64,000 bases of DNA from Paracoccaceae bacterium. GTDB taxonomy: Bacteria; Pseudomonadota; Alphaproteobacteria; Rhodobacterales; Rhodobacteraceae. Every line of letters begins with the position of its first letter. Position 1 is the first letter of the stretch. This document shows positions 37,331-46,204 of the stretch, piece by piece. The notes under the pieces were generated by a model, which saw only the letters and a list, made by a program, of their open reading frames with translations, was not told the origin of the DNA and did no database searches. The DNA lies in the NCBI GenBank assembly GCA_018223085.1, contig JAAEZB010000002.1, forward strand, positions 1-64,000. Reading direction: 5' to 3'. The translations under genes were made by a program, and so were the position numbers.

Positions 37331-39151
37331 ATGCTCAACCTTCCCTTCCCCGTTCGCGACGCAAACGCCAGCTCCGGCACTGACGGCCTCGGCAACCTGC
37401 CCGAATGGGACCTGAGCGATCTCTATACATCCCCCGATGCCCCCGAGCTTGAGACCGACCTCGCCTTCCTTGAAAAGGAATGCGCCGCCTTTGCCTCCGA
37501 TTACGAAGGCAAGCTTGATACGCTCGACGCCGCTGGCCTCCTCGAATGTGTCCAGCGCAACGAAAAAATCTCGCAGGTCTCGGGCCGCATCATGTCCTAC
37601 GCAGGCCTGCGCTATTACCAACTGACAACAGACGCCGAACGCGCACAATTCATGTCGAATTGTCAGGAAAAGCTGACGAACTTCACCACCCCGCTGGTCT
37701 TCTTCACCCTCGAACTGAACCGGCTCCCGGACGAAACGCTCGACGCCGCTTTCGCGGAAAACGCCGAACTCGCTCGCTACAAACCGGTCTTTGACCGCAT
37801 CCGCGCCATGAAGCCCTACCAACTTTCCGATGAGCTGGAGAAATTCCTCCACGATCTCGGCGTGGTCGGCGACGCATGGGAGCGCCTCTTTGATGAAACC
37901 ATCGCCGGCCTGACCTTCGAGATGGAAGGCGACGACCTCAATATCGAGGCGACCCTCAACTACATGACCGACCCCGACCGCGCCAAACGCGAGATGGCGG
38001 CGCGCGAACTGGCCCGTGTGTTCCACGAGAACATCAAAATTTTCTCCCGCGTCCACAACACCGCCGCCAAGGAAAAAGAGGTCATCGACCGCTGGCGCAA
38101 CATGCCCAGCGCCCAAACCGCCCGCCACCTCTCCAACGACGTGGAACCCGAGGTGGTCGAGGCTCTGCGCAACGCCGTCGTGGCCGCCTACCCGAAACTT
38201 TCGCACCGCTATTACGAGCTCAAACGCAAATGGCTCGGCCTTGACCGGATGCAGGTCTGGGACCGCAACGCACCGCTTCCCATGGAAGAAACGCGCATTG
38301 TCGGCTGGGACGAGGCGCGCGCGTTGGTGATGGATGCCTACAACGCCTTTGATCCCCGCATGGGCGACATTGCCGACCCCTTCTTTACCAAGGGCTGGAT
38401 CGACGCGGGCGTAAAACCCGGCAAAGCCCCCGGCGCCTTTGCCCATCCGACCGTCACCAACGTCCACCCCTACGTGATGCTCAACTACCTCGGCAAACCG
38501 CGCGACGTGATGACCCTCGCCCACGAACTCGGCCACGGCGTGCATCAGGTCCTCGCCGCCGATCAGGGCGAAATGCTTTCCTCAACGCCGCTGACCCTCG
38601 CCGAAACCGCGTCCGTATTTGGCGAAATGCTCACCTTCCGCAAAATGCTCGACCGCGCCGAAACCCAGGAACAGCGCAAAATCCTCCTCGCCGGCAAGGT
38701 CGAGGACATGATCAACACCGTGGTGCGCCAGATCGCCTTCTACGATTTCGAATGCAAACTCCACGACGCGCGCCGCGCCTCCGAACTGACCCCCGAGGAC
38801 ATCAACGCCCTCTGGATGTCCGTGCAAGCCGAAAGCCTCGGCCCGGCGTTCGATTTCATGGAAGGCTACGAGACCTACTGGGCCTATATCCCCCACTTCG
38901 TCCACTCGCCCTTCTACGTCTACGCCTACGCATTCGGCGACGGCCTCGTGAACGCCCTTTACGCGGTCTATGCCGAGGGCGGAGACGGCTTCGAGGACAA
39001 GTATTTCGACATGCTCAAGGCTGGCGGCTCCAAACACCACAAGGAACTCCTCGCCCCCTTCGGCCTCGACGCCTCGGACCCCAAGTTCTGGGACAAGGGC
39101 CTGAGCATGATCTCAGACATGATCGACGAGCTGGAGGCGATGGAGGACTGA
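37331..39151 (+). CDS. pepF: M3 family oligoendopeptidase F
   Basis: TLAHELGHGVH HExxH zinc motif; LAETASVFGEM. Confidence 0.93.
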   Translation: MLNLPFPVRDANASSGTDGLGNLPEWDLSDLYTSPDAPELETDLAFLEKECAAFASDYEGKLDTLDAAGLLECVQRNEKISQVSGRIMSYAGLRYYQLTTDAERAQFMSNCQEKLTNFTTPLVFFTLELNRLPDETLDAAFAENAELARYKPVFDRIRAMKPYQLSDELEKFLHDLGVVGDAWERLFDETIAGLTFEMEGDDLNIEATLNYMTDPDRAKREMAARELARVFHENIKIFSRVHNTAAKEKEVIDRWRNMPSAQTARHLSNDVEPEVVEALRNAVVAAYPKLSHRYYELKRKWLGLDRMQVWDRNAPLPMEETRIVGWDEARALVMDAYNAFDPRMGDIADPFFTKGWIDAGVKPGKAPGAFAHPTVTNVHPYVMLNYLGKPRDVMTLAHELGHGVHQVLAADQGEMLSSTPLTLAETASVFGEMLTFRKMLDRAETQEQRKILLAGKVEDMINTVVRQIAFYDFECKLHDARRASELTPEDINALWMSVQAESLGPAFDFMEGYETYWAYIPHFVHSPFYVYAYAFGDGLVNALYAVYAEGGDGFEDKYFDMLKAGGSKHHKELLAPFGLDASDPKFWDKGLSMISDMIDELEAMED

Positions 39152-39163
39152 TAGCCCTGCCGT

Positions 39164-39186
39164 AGGGTGGGTTTTCAACCCACCAC
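39164..39186. terminator. GTAGGGTGGGTT-type hairpin downstream of pepF
   Basis: GGTGGGTTttcAACCCACC perfect hairpin. Confidence 0.5.
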
Positions 39187-39231
39187 CCCAACGGATGCAT
39201 TCACCGAGACTCCCCTGACAAGGAACGACCG

Positions 39232-39702
39232 ATGATTACCCTTGCCCCTCTTCCCCCCGGTCGCACGGACCTCGTAGCGGATATAAGATTGCCCGCCGAG
39301 CAACAGGTCTTTGCCGATTATCCGCCCGATGTCATGGCTTCGGCCGGGCCGGGGCGAGACGGGCATATGATCCTTGAAAATGGCACGGTCGTCGGCTTCT
39401 TCGCCATCGACCGCACCTATGCCGACGCCCATGATTTTGCCGAACCCGATACCATTGGGCTGCGCATGTTTTCGATCGATGCCCGCGCGCAAGGGCGTGG
39501 CATCGCCACCGCCGCCTGCCGCGCCCTCGCCGACTACCTGCCGCGCCACTACCCGGATGCGTCCGCCTGCTATCTCACCGTGAACCACCGCAACCCGCGC
39601 GCCAAAGCCGCCTATCTCAAGGGCGGCTTCACGGACACCGGCGAAGACTACCTCGGCGGCGGTGCAGGCCCGCAATATATCATGCGCCTCCCGCTCGCCT
39701 GA
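39232..39702 (+). CDS. GNAT family N-acetyltransferase
   Basis: RMFSIDARAQGRGIATAACRALADYL; NPRAKAAYLKGGF. Confidence 0.9.
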   Translation: MITLAPLPPGRTDLVADIRLPAEQQVFADYPPDVMASAGPGRDGHMILENGTVVGFFAIDRTYADAHDFAEPDTIGLRMFSIDARAQGRGIATAACRALADYLPRHYPDASACYLTVNHRNPRAKAAYLKGGFTDTGEDYLGGGAGPQYIMRLPLA

Positions 39703-39731
39703 TACATCCCAAATGTCTCATAAATTCCGGC

Positions 39732-39754
39732 ACGATTTCCCTTAACGAAATCGT
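39732..39754. repeat. perfect 8-bp inverted repeat with 7-nt loop beside repeat copy B
   Basis: ACGATTTC-ccttaac-GAAATCGT. Confidence 0.6.
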
Positions 39755-39757
39755 AAC

Positions 39758-39856
39758 CCCGCACGCTGCGTTAATGGTGCGATTTGCAAAGTCGATACCG
39801 ACGCAATACCGACGTGATACCGACGCGTTACAACCGCCCCTTTTGCGCCGTTAACC
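39758..39856. repeat. dispersed intergenic element copy B with three 11-bp tandem ACCGACGYRAT units
   Basis: CCCGCACGCTGCGTTAA...ATACCGACGCAATACCGACGTGATACCGACGCG...GTTAACC; similar to 1935-2064. Confidence 0.75.
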
Positions 39857-39875
39857 TTTCGAGTCGCCCCGCCTC

Positions 39876-40145
39876 TTACTTCAGCTGGCTATCCTTTGAT
39901 CCGCGCCGATTGATCCCGCCACGCATCTTCTGCGCCCCATCACGTTCCTGCATACAGTCGATACAGAGCTTCACACCGGGGATCGCCTTGCGCCGCGCCT
40001 CGGGGATTTCCTCCTCGCATTCGGCGCAATGCGTAAGGCTTTCTCCCACAAGAGTTTTTCGCGCCTTCATGCGCTCCAACTCGTCGCTGATCGTCGCCTC
40101 GATCTGCTCACTCACCGCGCCATCACGCGCCCATCCACCGGCCAT
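39876..40145 (-). CDS. DksA/TraR family C4 zinc-finger protein
   Basis: CAECEEEIPEARRKAIPGVKLCIDC. Confidence 0.92.
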   Translation of the reverse strand: MAGGWARDGAVSEQIEATISDELERMKARKTLVGESLTHCAECEEEIPEARRKAIPGVKLCIDCMQERDGAQKMRGGINRRGSKDSQLK

Positions 40146-40243
40146 GGCAATCTCCTTTGCCCTAACCTAACTCTCCAATCCCGCCACGTCACGCTTTGCG
40201 CGAATCCCTTCCCCACCTACCCTTATAAAAAAGGGAGGACACC

Positions 40244-41416
40244 ATGCGCACGTTCGGAAAATGGCTTGGCAGGCTTTTGCTGCTACTCATCCTGGCATTC
40301 ATCGCCTTCGTCAGTTTCGCCCCCGCCTACGTGGAGACCCAACGCAACGCCGTCGCCGACCATGCCCCCTATCCCGTCTCGCCCGAGGCGCAGGCCCTGC
40401 ATAACACGCTGACCATCGGCGACTGGCACGCCGATAGCCTTCTGTGGAAACGCGATCTCCTCGAACGTGGTAGCCGCGGGCAGGTCGATATTCCCCGCCT
40501 CCTTGAGGGCAATGTCGCCGTGCAAGTCTTTACCGCCGTGACAAAATCCCCGGCGGGCCAAAACTATGAACACAACCACACCGACGCCATGGACAACATC
40601 ACCCTCCTCGCCGTCGGTCAGCTCTGGCCGCTGCGCACATGGGGCTCCCTCTACGAACGCGCCCACTATCAGGCCGAGAAACTCCACGGCTTCGAGGCCG
40701 AGTCCGAAGGCCGTTTGCGCATCCTCAAATCACGCGCCGATCTCGACGCCCTCCTCGCCGCCCGCGCCGAAGGACAAGAGGTCGTCGGAGGCATCCTCGG
40801 CATCGAAGGCGCCCACCCCCTAGAGGGAAAAATCGAGAACCTTCAAGGACTTCAGGACGCAGGCTATCGCCTGATCGCGCTTCAGCATTTCTTTGACAAC
40901 GCCATCGGCGGCTCGCTCCATGGGGATGGCAATCACGGGCTAACGCCCTTTGGTCGTGAACTCGTGCAGGCCGTGGTCGACCGTGGCCTGATCCTCGACA
41001 TCGCCCATTCGAGCCCCCAGGTCGCCGAGGACGTGCTCGCCATGACCGATATCCCCGTCGTCGTGAGCCATACCGGCATTCACGGCAACTGCCCCGTTAA
41101 ACGCAACTACCCCGATGACCTCATGGCCCGCATTGCCGAAACCGGCGGGGTGATCGGAATCGGCTACTGGGCCGACGTAACCTGCGATGATAGCCCCGCA
41201 GGCGTCGCCAAAACCATCAAGGCCGCCATCGCCGTCGTCGGCGAAGATCACGTCTCGCTCGGCTCGGATTTCGACGGCTCTGTTGCTACTGCCTTTGATA
41301 CATCCGAACTCGCCGCCCTGACCCAGGCGCTCCTGGATGCAGGGCTGACCGAGACGCAGATTCGCAAGGTCATGGGCGAAAACATGATCCGCGTACTCCG
41401 CGCCCGCCTGAACTAA
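40244..41416 (+). CDS. membrane dipeptidase (peptidase M19 family)
   Basis: IGDWHADSLLWKRDL; LDIAHSSPQVAEDVL; VVSHTGIHG; LGSDFDG. Confidence 0.92.
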   Translation: MRTFGKWLGRLLLLLILAFIAFVSFAPAYVETQRNAVADHAPYPVSPEAQALHNTLTIGDWHADSLLWKRDLLERGSRGQVDIPRLLEGNVAVQVFTAVTKSPAGQNYEHNHTDAMDNITLLAVGQLWPLRTWGSLYERAHYQAEKLHGFEAESEGRLRILKSRADLDALLAARAEGQEVVGGILGIEGAHPLEGKIENLQGLQDAGYRLIALQHFFDNAIGGSLHGDGNHGLTPFGRELVQAVVDRGLILDIAHSSPQVAEDVLAMTDIPVVVSHTGIHGNCPVKRNYPDDLMARIAETGGVIGIGYWADVTCDDSPAGVAKTIKAAIAVVGEDHVSLGSDFDGSVATAFDTSELAALTQALLDAGLTETQIRKVMGENMIRVLRARLN

Positions 41417-41426
41417 GGAGGCCCAG

Positions 41427-41762
41427 ATGATTATCGCCCTCGTGCAAATCCCCCTCCCCGGCGGCAAGCGTCCCCACACCTTGGTCACTGAACAATCTCT
41501 CGAAGCCACGAAGATTTTTCACAATGTCAAAGGCTTGCGCCGCAAATATTTCCTCAACAACGAAGACGGCGGCGGCGGGGTCTACGAATTCGACAGCCGC
41601 GAAAATGCCGAAGCTTGGTTTCATGACGGCTGGGCCGACTGGATGGAGGGCCGCTTCGGCGTGCGCCCAACCCTGACCCTCTTTGATTGCCCGGTCCTGC
41701 TCGACAACGAGACCAGCGAGGCCCGCGTCGACGGCACAGCAGTCCCGCCGCCTTGGCTCTGA
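41427..41762 (+). CDS. small monooxygenase-like (YdhR/ABM-type) protein
   Basis: KGLRRKYFLNNEDGGGGVYEFDSRENAEAWF. Confidence 0.65.
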   Translation: MIIALVQIPLPGGKRPHTLVTEQSLEATKIFHNVKGLRRKYFLNNEDGGGGVYEFDSRENAEAWFHDGWADWMEGRFGVRPTLTLFDCPVLLDNETSEARVDGTAVPPPWL

Positions 41763-41772
41763 CCCCGAAGGG

Positions 41773-42150
41773 TTATTCCCTTGCAAAGGTGAAGCCACCC
41801 TTCGCCGCACCTCCCCCTAGGAACATCGTATTGCCCTTAATCCGACAGGTAGACTTGGACATGCTTCCCCGCTCAAAGCGCAATGTCGTCTTGCCGCGCT
41901 CAAGCGTATAGCTGAGCGGCATACCGGCCGCACGGGCGCAATTCCCCTTACAGCCAAGGGTCATATCTGCACGAAAGGTCCAGACCGCTCCAATCGCCTT
42001 GCCCGCATCATCAAAACGGTGCCACGTTCCGACAATCGTATCCGGCTGACATTTACGCGCCCCTGCCGCTGCGGCAGGCCCCGCCACGGAAAAACAAATC
42101 CCGGTCAGGGCAGCGCATAGCACCATTGATTTCAAAAAATGCTGGGACAT
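41773..42150 (-). CDS. secreted hypothetical protein
   Basis: signal peptide; IVGTWHRFDDAGKAIGAVWTFRADMTLGCKG. Confidence 0.7.
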   Translation of the reverse strand: MSQHFLKSMVLCAALTGICFSVAGPAAAAGARKCQPDTIVGTWHRFDDAGKAIGAVWTFRADMTLGCKGNCARAAGMPLSYTLERGKTTLRFERGSMSKSTCRIKGNTMFLGGGAAKGGFTFARE

Positions 42151-42312
42151 TCATTATCTCCTGTTCTCAAATTCAGAGCCACCCTAGGCCCATGACCTGC
42201 GAATGCAACATTCCTTACCTCACCGCCTTACGAACGCCCGACAAAAATACCCAAGTATATGAATTATAACGATTTTCCTTGAACGCCTTCCGCTACCGGG
42301 CTAGAGTTATCC

Positions 42313-42626
42313 TAAGAATTGCAGCCAGCCCGACTCACAAGGCCGCTATAGCAAGTCATCTCGCCCCTCTGGGTCGCCAGATAGCCAGCCAAGCCACTCA
42401 AGTGATTTTAGCCAGCCCAACCATCCTTTCGGATGGGCAATTCTATATGCCAGCCTTACGCCAGCTCCGCCCGCAAGACCGGATTCCTCAGCCACGGTCA
42501 AGCCAGCATCGGTTTTCCAAACCAAGAAGACTCCCCGGTCGCCAGCAGTCACCTCGCCAGCACCGACCGGCCCGGTCAGTCACCGCAAAAAACAAGGCGG
42601 CGCAAACGCGCCGCCTTTTGTCTTTT
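42313..42626 (+). ncRNA. candidate non-coding RNA with eight GCCAGC motifs
   Basis: putative promoter TTGAAC-N17-TAGAGT, GCCAGC clusters, hairpins CCATCCtttcGGATGG and CCGGTCG...CGACCGG, ends at an intrinsic terminator; no supported ORF. Confidence 0.4.
42596..42626. terminator. bidirectional terminator (rpoH 3' end and plus-strand candidate ncRNA)
   Basis: GGCGGCGCaaacGCGCCGCCTTTTGTCTTTT; minus strand also followed by TTGTTTTTT. Confidence 0.88.
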
Positions 42627-42644
42627 ATCCAATGGTGGCCGGAT

Positions 42645-43541
42645 TTAGGCCGAGGTCAGAAGCCCCTTTTCAGCGGCCAAGTTCTGCATCCGCTTCTGCA
42701 GCTTTTCAAAGGCGCGCACTTCGATCTGGCGAATGCGCTCACGGCTGACATCATACTGACCGCTCAATTCCTCAAGGGTCACCGGCTTCTCGGCAAGACG
42801 CCGCTGCGCAAGGATGTCCTTCTCACGATCGTTGAGCACCTCCATGGCTTCGGCCAAAAGCGCACGCCGCGCCTCAAGCTCATCCTTGGCCTCGTAATCG
42901 GCCGCCTGGTCGGCGTCCTCATCCTCAAGCCAATCCTGCCACTCCATCGTGCCTTCGCCCTCGCTGCCGATCTGGGCGTTGAGCGACGCATCCCCGCCGC
43001 TCATACGGCGGTTCATCGAGATCACTTCGGTTTCGGTCACGCCAAGGTCATGCGCAATGCGCTTGACGTTCTCAGGGCGCATATCGCCCTCTTCAAGCGC
43101 ACCGATCCGGGCCTTGGCCTTGCGCAGGTTGAAGAAAAGCTTCTTTTGCGCCGAAGTCGTGCCGAGCTTCACAAGGCTCCAGGAGCGCAGGATATATTCC
43201 TGAATGCTCGCCCGGATCCACCACATGGCATAGGTCGCAAGGCGAAAGCCTCTTTCGGGGTCAAAACGTTTGACCGCCTGCATGAGGCCCACATTGGCCT
43301 CCGAAATCACTTCGGCCTGCGGCAAGCCATAGCCGCGATACCCCATGGCGATTTTCGCCGCGAGACGCAGGTGACTGGTGACCATCTTATGGGCCGCTTC
43401 AGTGTCTTCCTTTTCGACCCATGCTTTGGCCAGCATGTATTCCTCTTCCGGCTCCAAGAGCGGAAATTTGCGGATTTCCTGCATATAGCGGTTCAGGCCG
43501 CCTTCCGGCGTCGGTGCCGGTAGATTTGCATAGTTACTCAT
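42645..43541 (-). CDS. rpoH: RNA polymerase sigma factor sigma-32
   Basis: LISEANVGLMQAVKRFDPERGFRLATYAMWWIRASIQEYILRSWSLVK; QKKLFFNLR. Confidence 0.96.
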   Translation of the reverse strand: MSNYANLPAPTPEGGLNRYMQEIRKFPLLEPEEEYMLAKAWVEKEDTEAAHKMVTSHLRLAAKIAMGYRGYGLPQAEVISEANVGLMQAVKRFDPERGFRLATYAMWWIRASIQEYILRSWSLVKLGTTSAQKKLFFNLRKAKARIGALEEGDMRPENVKRIAHDLGVTETEVISMNRRMSGGDASLNAQIGSEGEGTMEWQDWLEDEDADQAADYEAKDELEARRALLAEAMEVLNDREKDILAQRRLAEKPVTLEELSGQYDVSRERIRQIEVRAFEKLQKRMQNLAAEKGLLTSA

Positions 43542-43826
43542 ATCTGTCCCCCTCCAATGTTACAGGGCTTAACATCGAGATAGGTTGGCGCTAACGGGCT
43601 TTCAAGCGCCTGCCTCCTGATTTCTTAACGCGATATGAAAGCGATCCCGTCGCTTTGCCAGTAAATTACCACAGGCTCACGCGGTTGTGTGCTTTATATC
43701 GGAAAAATTCGCGCATTTCCGCCCCTTGGTGCGAAATCACACAGAACTCTCTGTGAAAACTGCGGTATCGCACAATAGGCCCGCCACGCTACACTCGCCT
43801 CATCCGCGCAACAGATACTGAACGCC

Positions 43827-44459
43827 ATGCCCGACAAAGCCTTTGCTCGCCACGCCCGCCTCGCCGGGCTGCTCTATCTTGGCATTATCCTCTTCGGTCT
43901 GACCGGTGAGGTCGCCCTGCGCGGCCCCCTGATCGACTGGAGCGATGGCGCGGCCACCGCCGCCGCGCTTGGCGCAGACAGTTTCCGGTTTCGTCTCTCT
44001 GTCGGCTTTGATCTCGTCATGGCCACGCTCGACATCGCGCTGGCCCTGACCTTCCTGCGCATGCTGCAACACGTGCACCGCCCCGCCGCCCTCTCCGCGA
44101 CCGCCCTGCGCCTCGTGCAAGCCGTGATCCTTGTCGCCAACGCGGCCCTCGTCTGGTCCGCGCCGGACGCGGCCAATCCCCTCCCGCTCCTCGCGCGCCA
44201 CGCGGCGGGCTATGATCTGGGCCTGGTGTTCTTTGCCGGGAACTGCCTGCTTATGGCGTGGCTCCTACGCGCTACCGGCCGACCGCCGCGCTGGCTCCCT
44301 ATCGGGATCGCGGCCTCGGGCCTTATCTACCTTAGCGGAAGCCTGACACGCTTCTTCGCTCCCGAGATCAACACACTCATGCAACCGGCCTATCTGATCC
44401 CGGTGATCTCAGAGACCGGCCTTGCGCTTTGGCTGCTATTTGGCCGACGCGCGCGCTAG
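43827..44459 (+). CDS. DUF4386-like integral membrane protein
   Basis: ARLAGLLYLGIILFGLTGEVALRGPLID; multiple TMs. Confidence 0.75.
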   Translation: MPDKAFARHARLAGLLYLGIILFGLTGEVALRGPLIDWSDGAATAAALGADSFRFRLSVGFDLVMATLDIALALTFLRMLQHVHRPAALSATALRLVQAVILVANAALVWSAPDAANPLPLLARHAAGYDLGLVFFAGNCLLMAWLLRATGRPPRWLPIGIAASGLIYLSGSLTRFFAPEINTLMQPAYLIPVISETGLALWLLFGRRAR

Positions 44460-45478
44460 CCCCGCAGGGCGGCAATCAATCCCGCCATGTCCTCGGGCAA
44501 TTCCGCCTCAAACCGCACCTTTTCGCCCGTCACCGGATGCTCAAACCCAAGCACCGCCGCATGAAGCGCCTGACGTGCAAACCCCTTCGCCGCCGCGATT
44601 CCGGCAGGTGATAGCGCCTTTTCCGAGAGCTTGCGCCGCCCGCCATAGACCGGATCGCCAATCAACCCATGCCCCGAATGCGCCATATGCACCCGGATCT
44701 GATGCGTGCGCCCTGTTTCAAGCCAACACTCCACCAGCGCCGCCACACCGGGCGTTCCGAACGCCTCGACAATCCGCGCCCGCGTCACCGCATGCCGCCC
44801 GCCATTGAACAGAACCGCCTGTCTCTGACGGTCCGTCTTGTGCCGCGCGAGCTGCGTGGTGATCCGCATGATATTGCCGCTCTCAAAGCTGACGCCCTTC
44901 ACCCCGCGCAGGCGCGGATCATTGGCATCCGGCACGCCGTAGACCACCGCCTTGTAATACCGTTCCACCGTGTGCTTCTCAAATTGCGCCGCCAATCCCT
45001 GATGGGCGCGATCCGATTTCGCCACCACGAGAAGCCCCGAAGTTTCCTTGTCGATCCGGTGCACGATGCCCGGCCGCTGTACCCCGCCAACACCCGACAG
45101 CGTATCGCCGCAATGATGCAAAAGCGCATTCACAAGCGTGCCATTGGGAGTCCCCGGTGCCGGATGCACGACCATCCCCGCAGGTTTGCTGATGACGATA
45201 AGGTCGGCATCCTCATAAACAACCTCAAGCGCGATATCCTCTGGCCCGATATGGCTCTCATCGGCGACCGGCACCGCGATCTCGACAAGATCCTCCTCGG
45301 CGACCTTGGCCTTGGCATCCGCGACCACGCCATTAAGACGAACCGCACCGTCCGCCAACAGACGCGCCAGCCGCGTGCGCGACAGGGTCGCTTCTTCTGG
45401 CACATCGCGCGAAAGCGCCTTATCAAGACGCTTGGGCGGGTCCGCTTGGATCCGAAACGAGATGAAGGACGAGGCCAT
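44456..45478 (-). CDS. RluA family pseudouridine synthase
   Basis: S4 domain; VHRIDKETSGLLVVAKSD; GRTHQIRVHMAHSGHGLIGDPVYG; ATG at 45478. Confidence 0.93.
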   Translation of the reverse strand: MASSFISFRIQADPPKRLDKALSRDVPEEATLSRTRLARLLADGAVRLNGVVADAKAKVAEEDLVEIAVPVADESHIGPEDIALEVVYEDADLIVISKPAGMVVHPAPGTPNGTLVNALLHHCGDTLSGVGGVQRPGIVHRIDKETSGLLVVAKSDRAHQGLAAQFEKHTVERYYKAVVYGVPDANDPRLRGVKGVSFESGNIMRITTQLARHKTDRQRQAVLFNGGRHAVTRARIVEAFGTPGVAALVECWLETGRTHQIRVHMAHSGHGLIGDPVYGGRRKLSEKALSPAGIAAAKGFARQALHAAVLGFEHPVTGEKVRFEAELPEDMAGLIAALRG

Positions 45479-45776
45479 GGACGAGACTCCCGAGCCGATC
45501 GAGCCGGCAAATTTGCGTTTCCTGCGCCTCCTGGTGACAGGGCTTACAGGGATCATGATTGTCGGCCTTCTAGTGGTTGTGGCGCTGATTGTCATCCGCC
45601 TCAATGAAACCGGCCCGACCATGCCCTCCGAAATCACCCTTCCCGAGGGCGTCAACGCCACCGCGCTGACCATCGGCGAGGGCTGGTGGGCTGTGGTCAC
45701 CGACGACAACCGCATCCTGATTTTCGACCAGATGACCGGCGCACTACGCCAGAGCATCGAAATCAACCAAGACTGA
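45477..45776 (+). CDS. small single-TM protein (DUF6476-like)
   Basis: MDETPEPIEPANLRFLRLLVTGLTGIMIVGLLVVVALIVIRL; start codon overlaps the RluA gene start inside CCATGG. Confidence 0.75.
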   Translation: MDETPEPIEPANLRFLRLLVTGLTGIMIVGLLVVVALIVIRLNETGPTMPSEITLPEGVNATALTIGEGWWAVVTDDNRILIFDQMTGALRQSIEINQD

Positions 45777-45786
45777 AAGAGAAGAG

Positions 45787-45863
45787 TGGTACCACCTCCC
45801 CGGCTCGAACGGGGGACCTCCTGATCCACAATCAGGCGCTCTAACCTACTGAGCTAAGGCGGC
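45787..45863 (-). tRNA. tRNA-His (GTG)
   Basis: GCCGCCT/AGGTGGT acceptor, TTGTGGA anticodon loop, TTCGAGC T-loop, encoded CCA; position -1 is T, discriminator A. Confidence 0.96.
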
Positions 45864-46013
45864 ACTGGGGGCGATTTATCGTCAGCGCCGAATGATTGCA
45901 AGTCTGGAATCGCGATTTTTTGCCCTCGGCGCCCCACGCTCCAACTTGCCCAGCCATCTTGCCAAGCGGCGCACTACGCGCTAGGCGAAATGCCAGCCAT
46001 CAGGAGAACCGCC

Positions 46014-46202
46014 ATGGGCATCAATACCGAACGCGACATCGAAGCCAACCTGCAAATCGGCCCGACCGACAAGGGGTTCGTGCGGATTTTCATCGAGGCA
46101 GACGGCCTTGAAATCCCGATGGACTTCTCCCCCGATGAGGCCGAAGAAATTGCCGAGGAAATCCGCGCAGCGGCCGCCACTGCGGCCAAGGTCGCGGGCT
46201 AA
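46014..46202 (+). CDS. small conserved-looking protein (DUF6324-like)
   Basis: MGINTERDIEANLQIGPTDKGFVRIFIEADGLEIPMDFSPDEAEEIAEEI. Confidence 0.75.
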   Translation: MGINTERDIEANLQIGPTDKGFVRIFIEADGLEIPMDFSPDEAEEIAEEIRAAAATAAKVAG

Positions 46203-46204
46203 GC

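Noticed and set aside
37232-38545. 437-aa minus-strand ORF
   Set aside because: Antisense to pepF; no recognisable fold.
42279-43523. 414-aa plus-strand ORF
   Set aside because: Mostly antisense to rpoH; its 5' part covers the candidate ncRNA by chance open frame.
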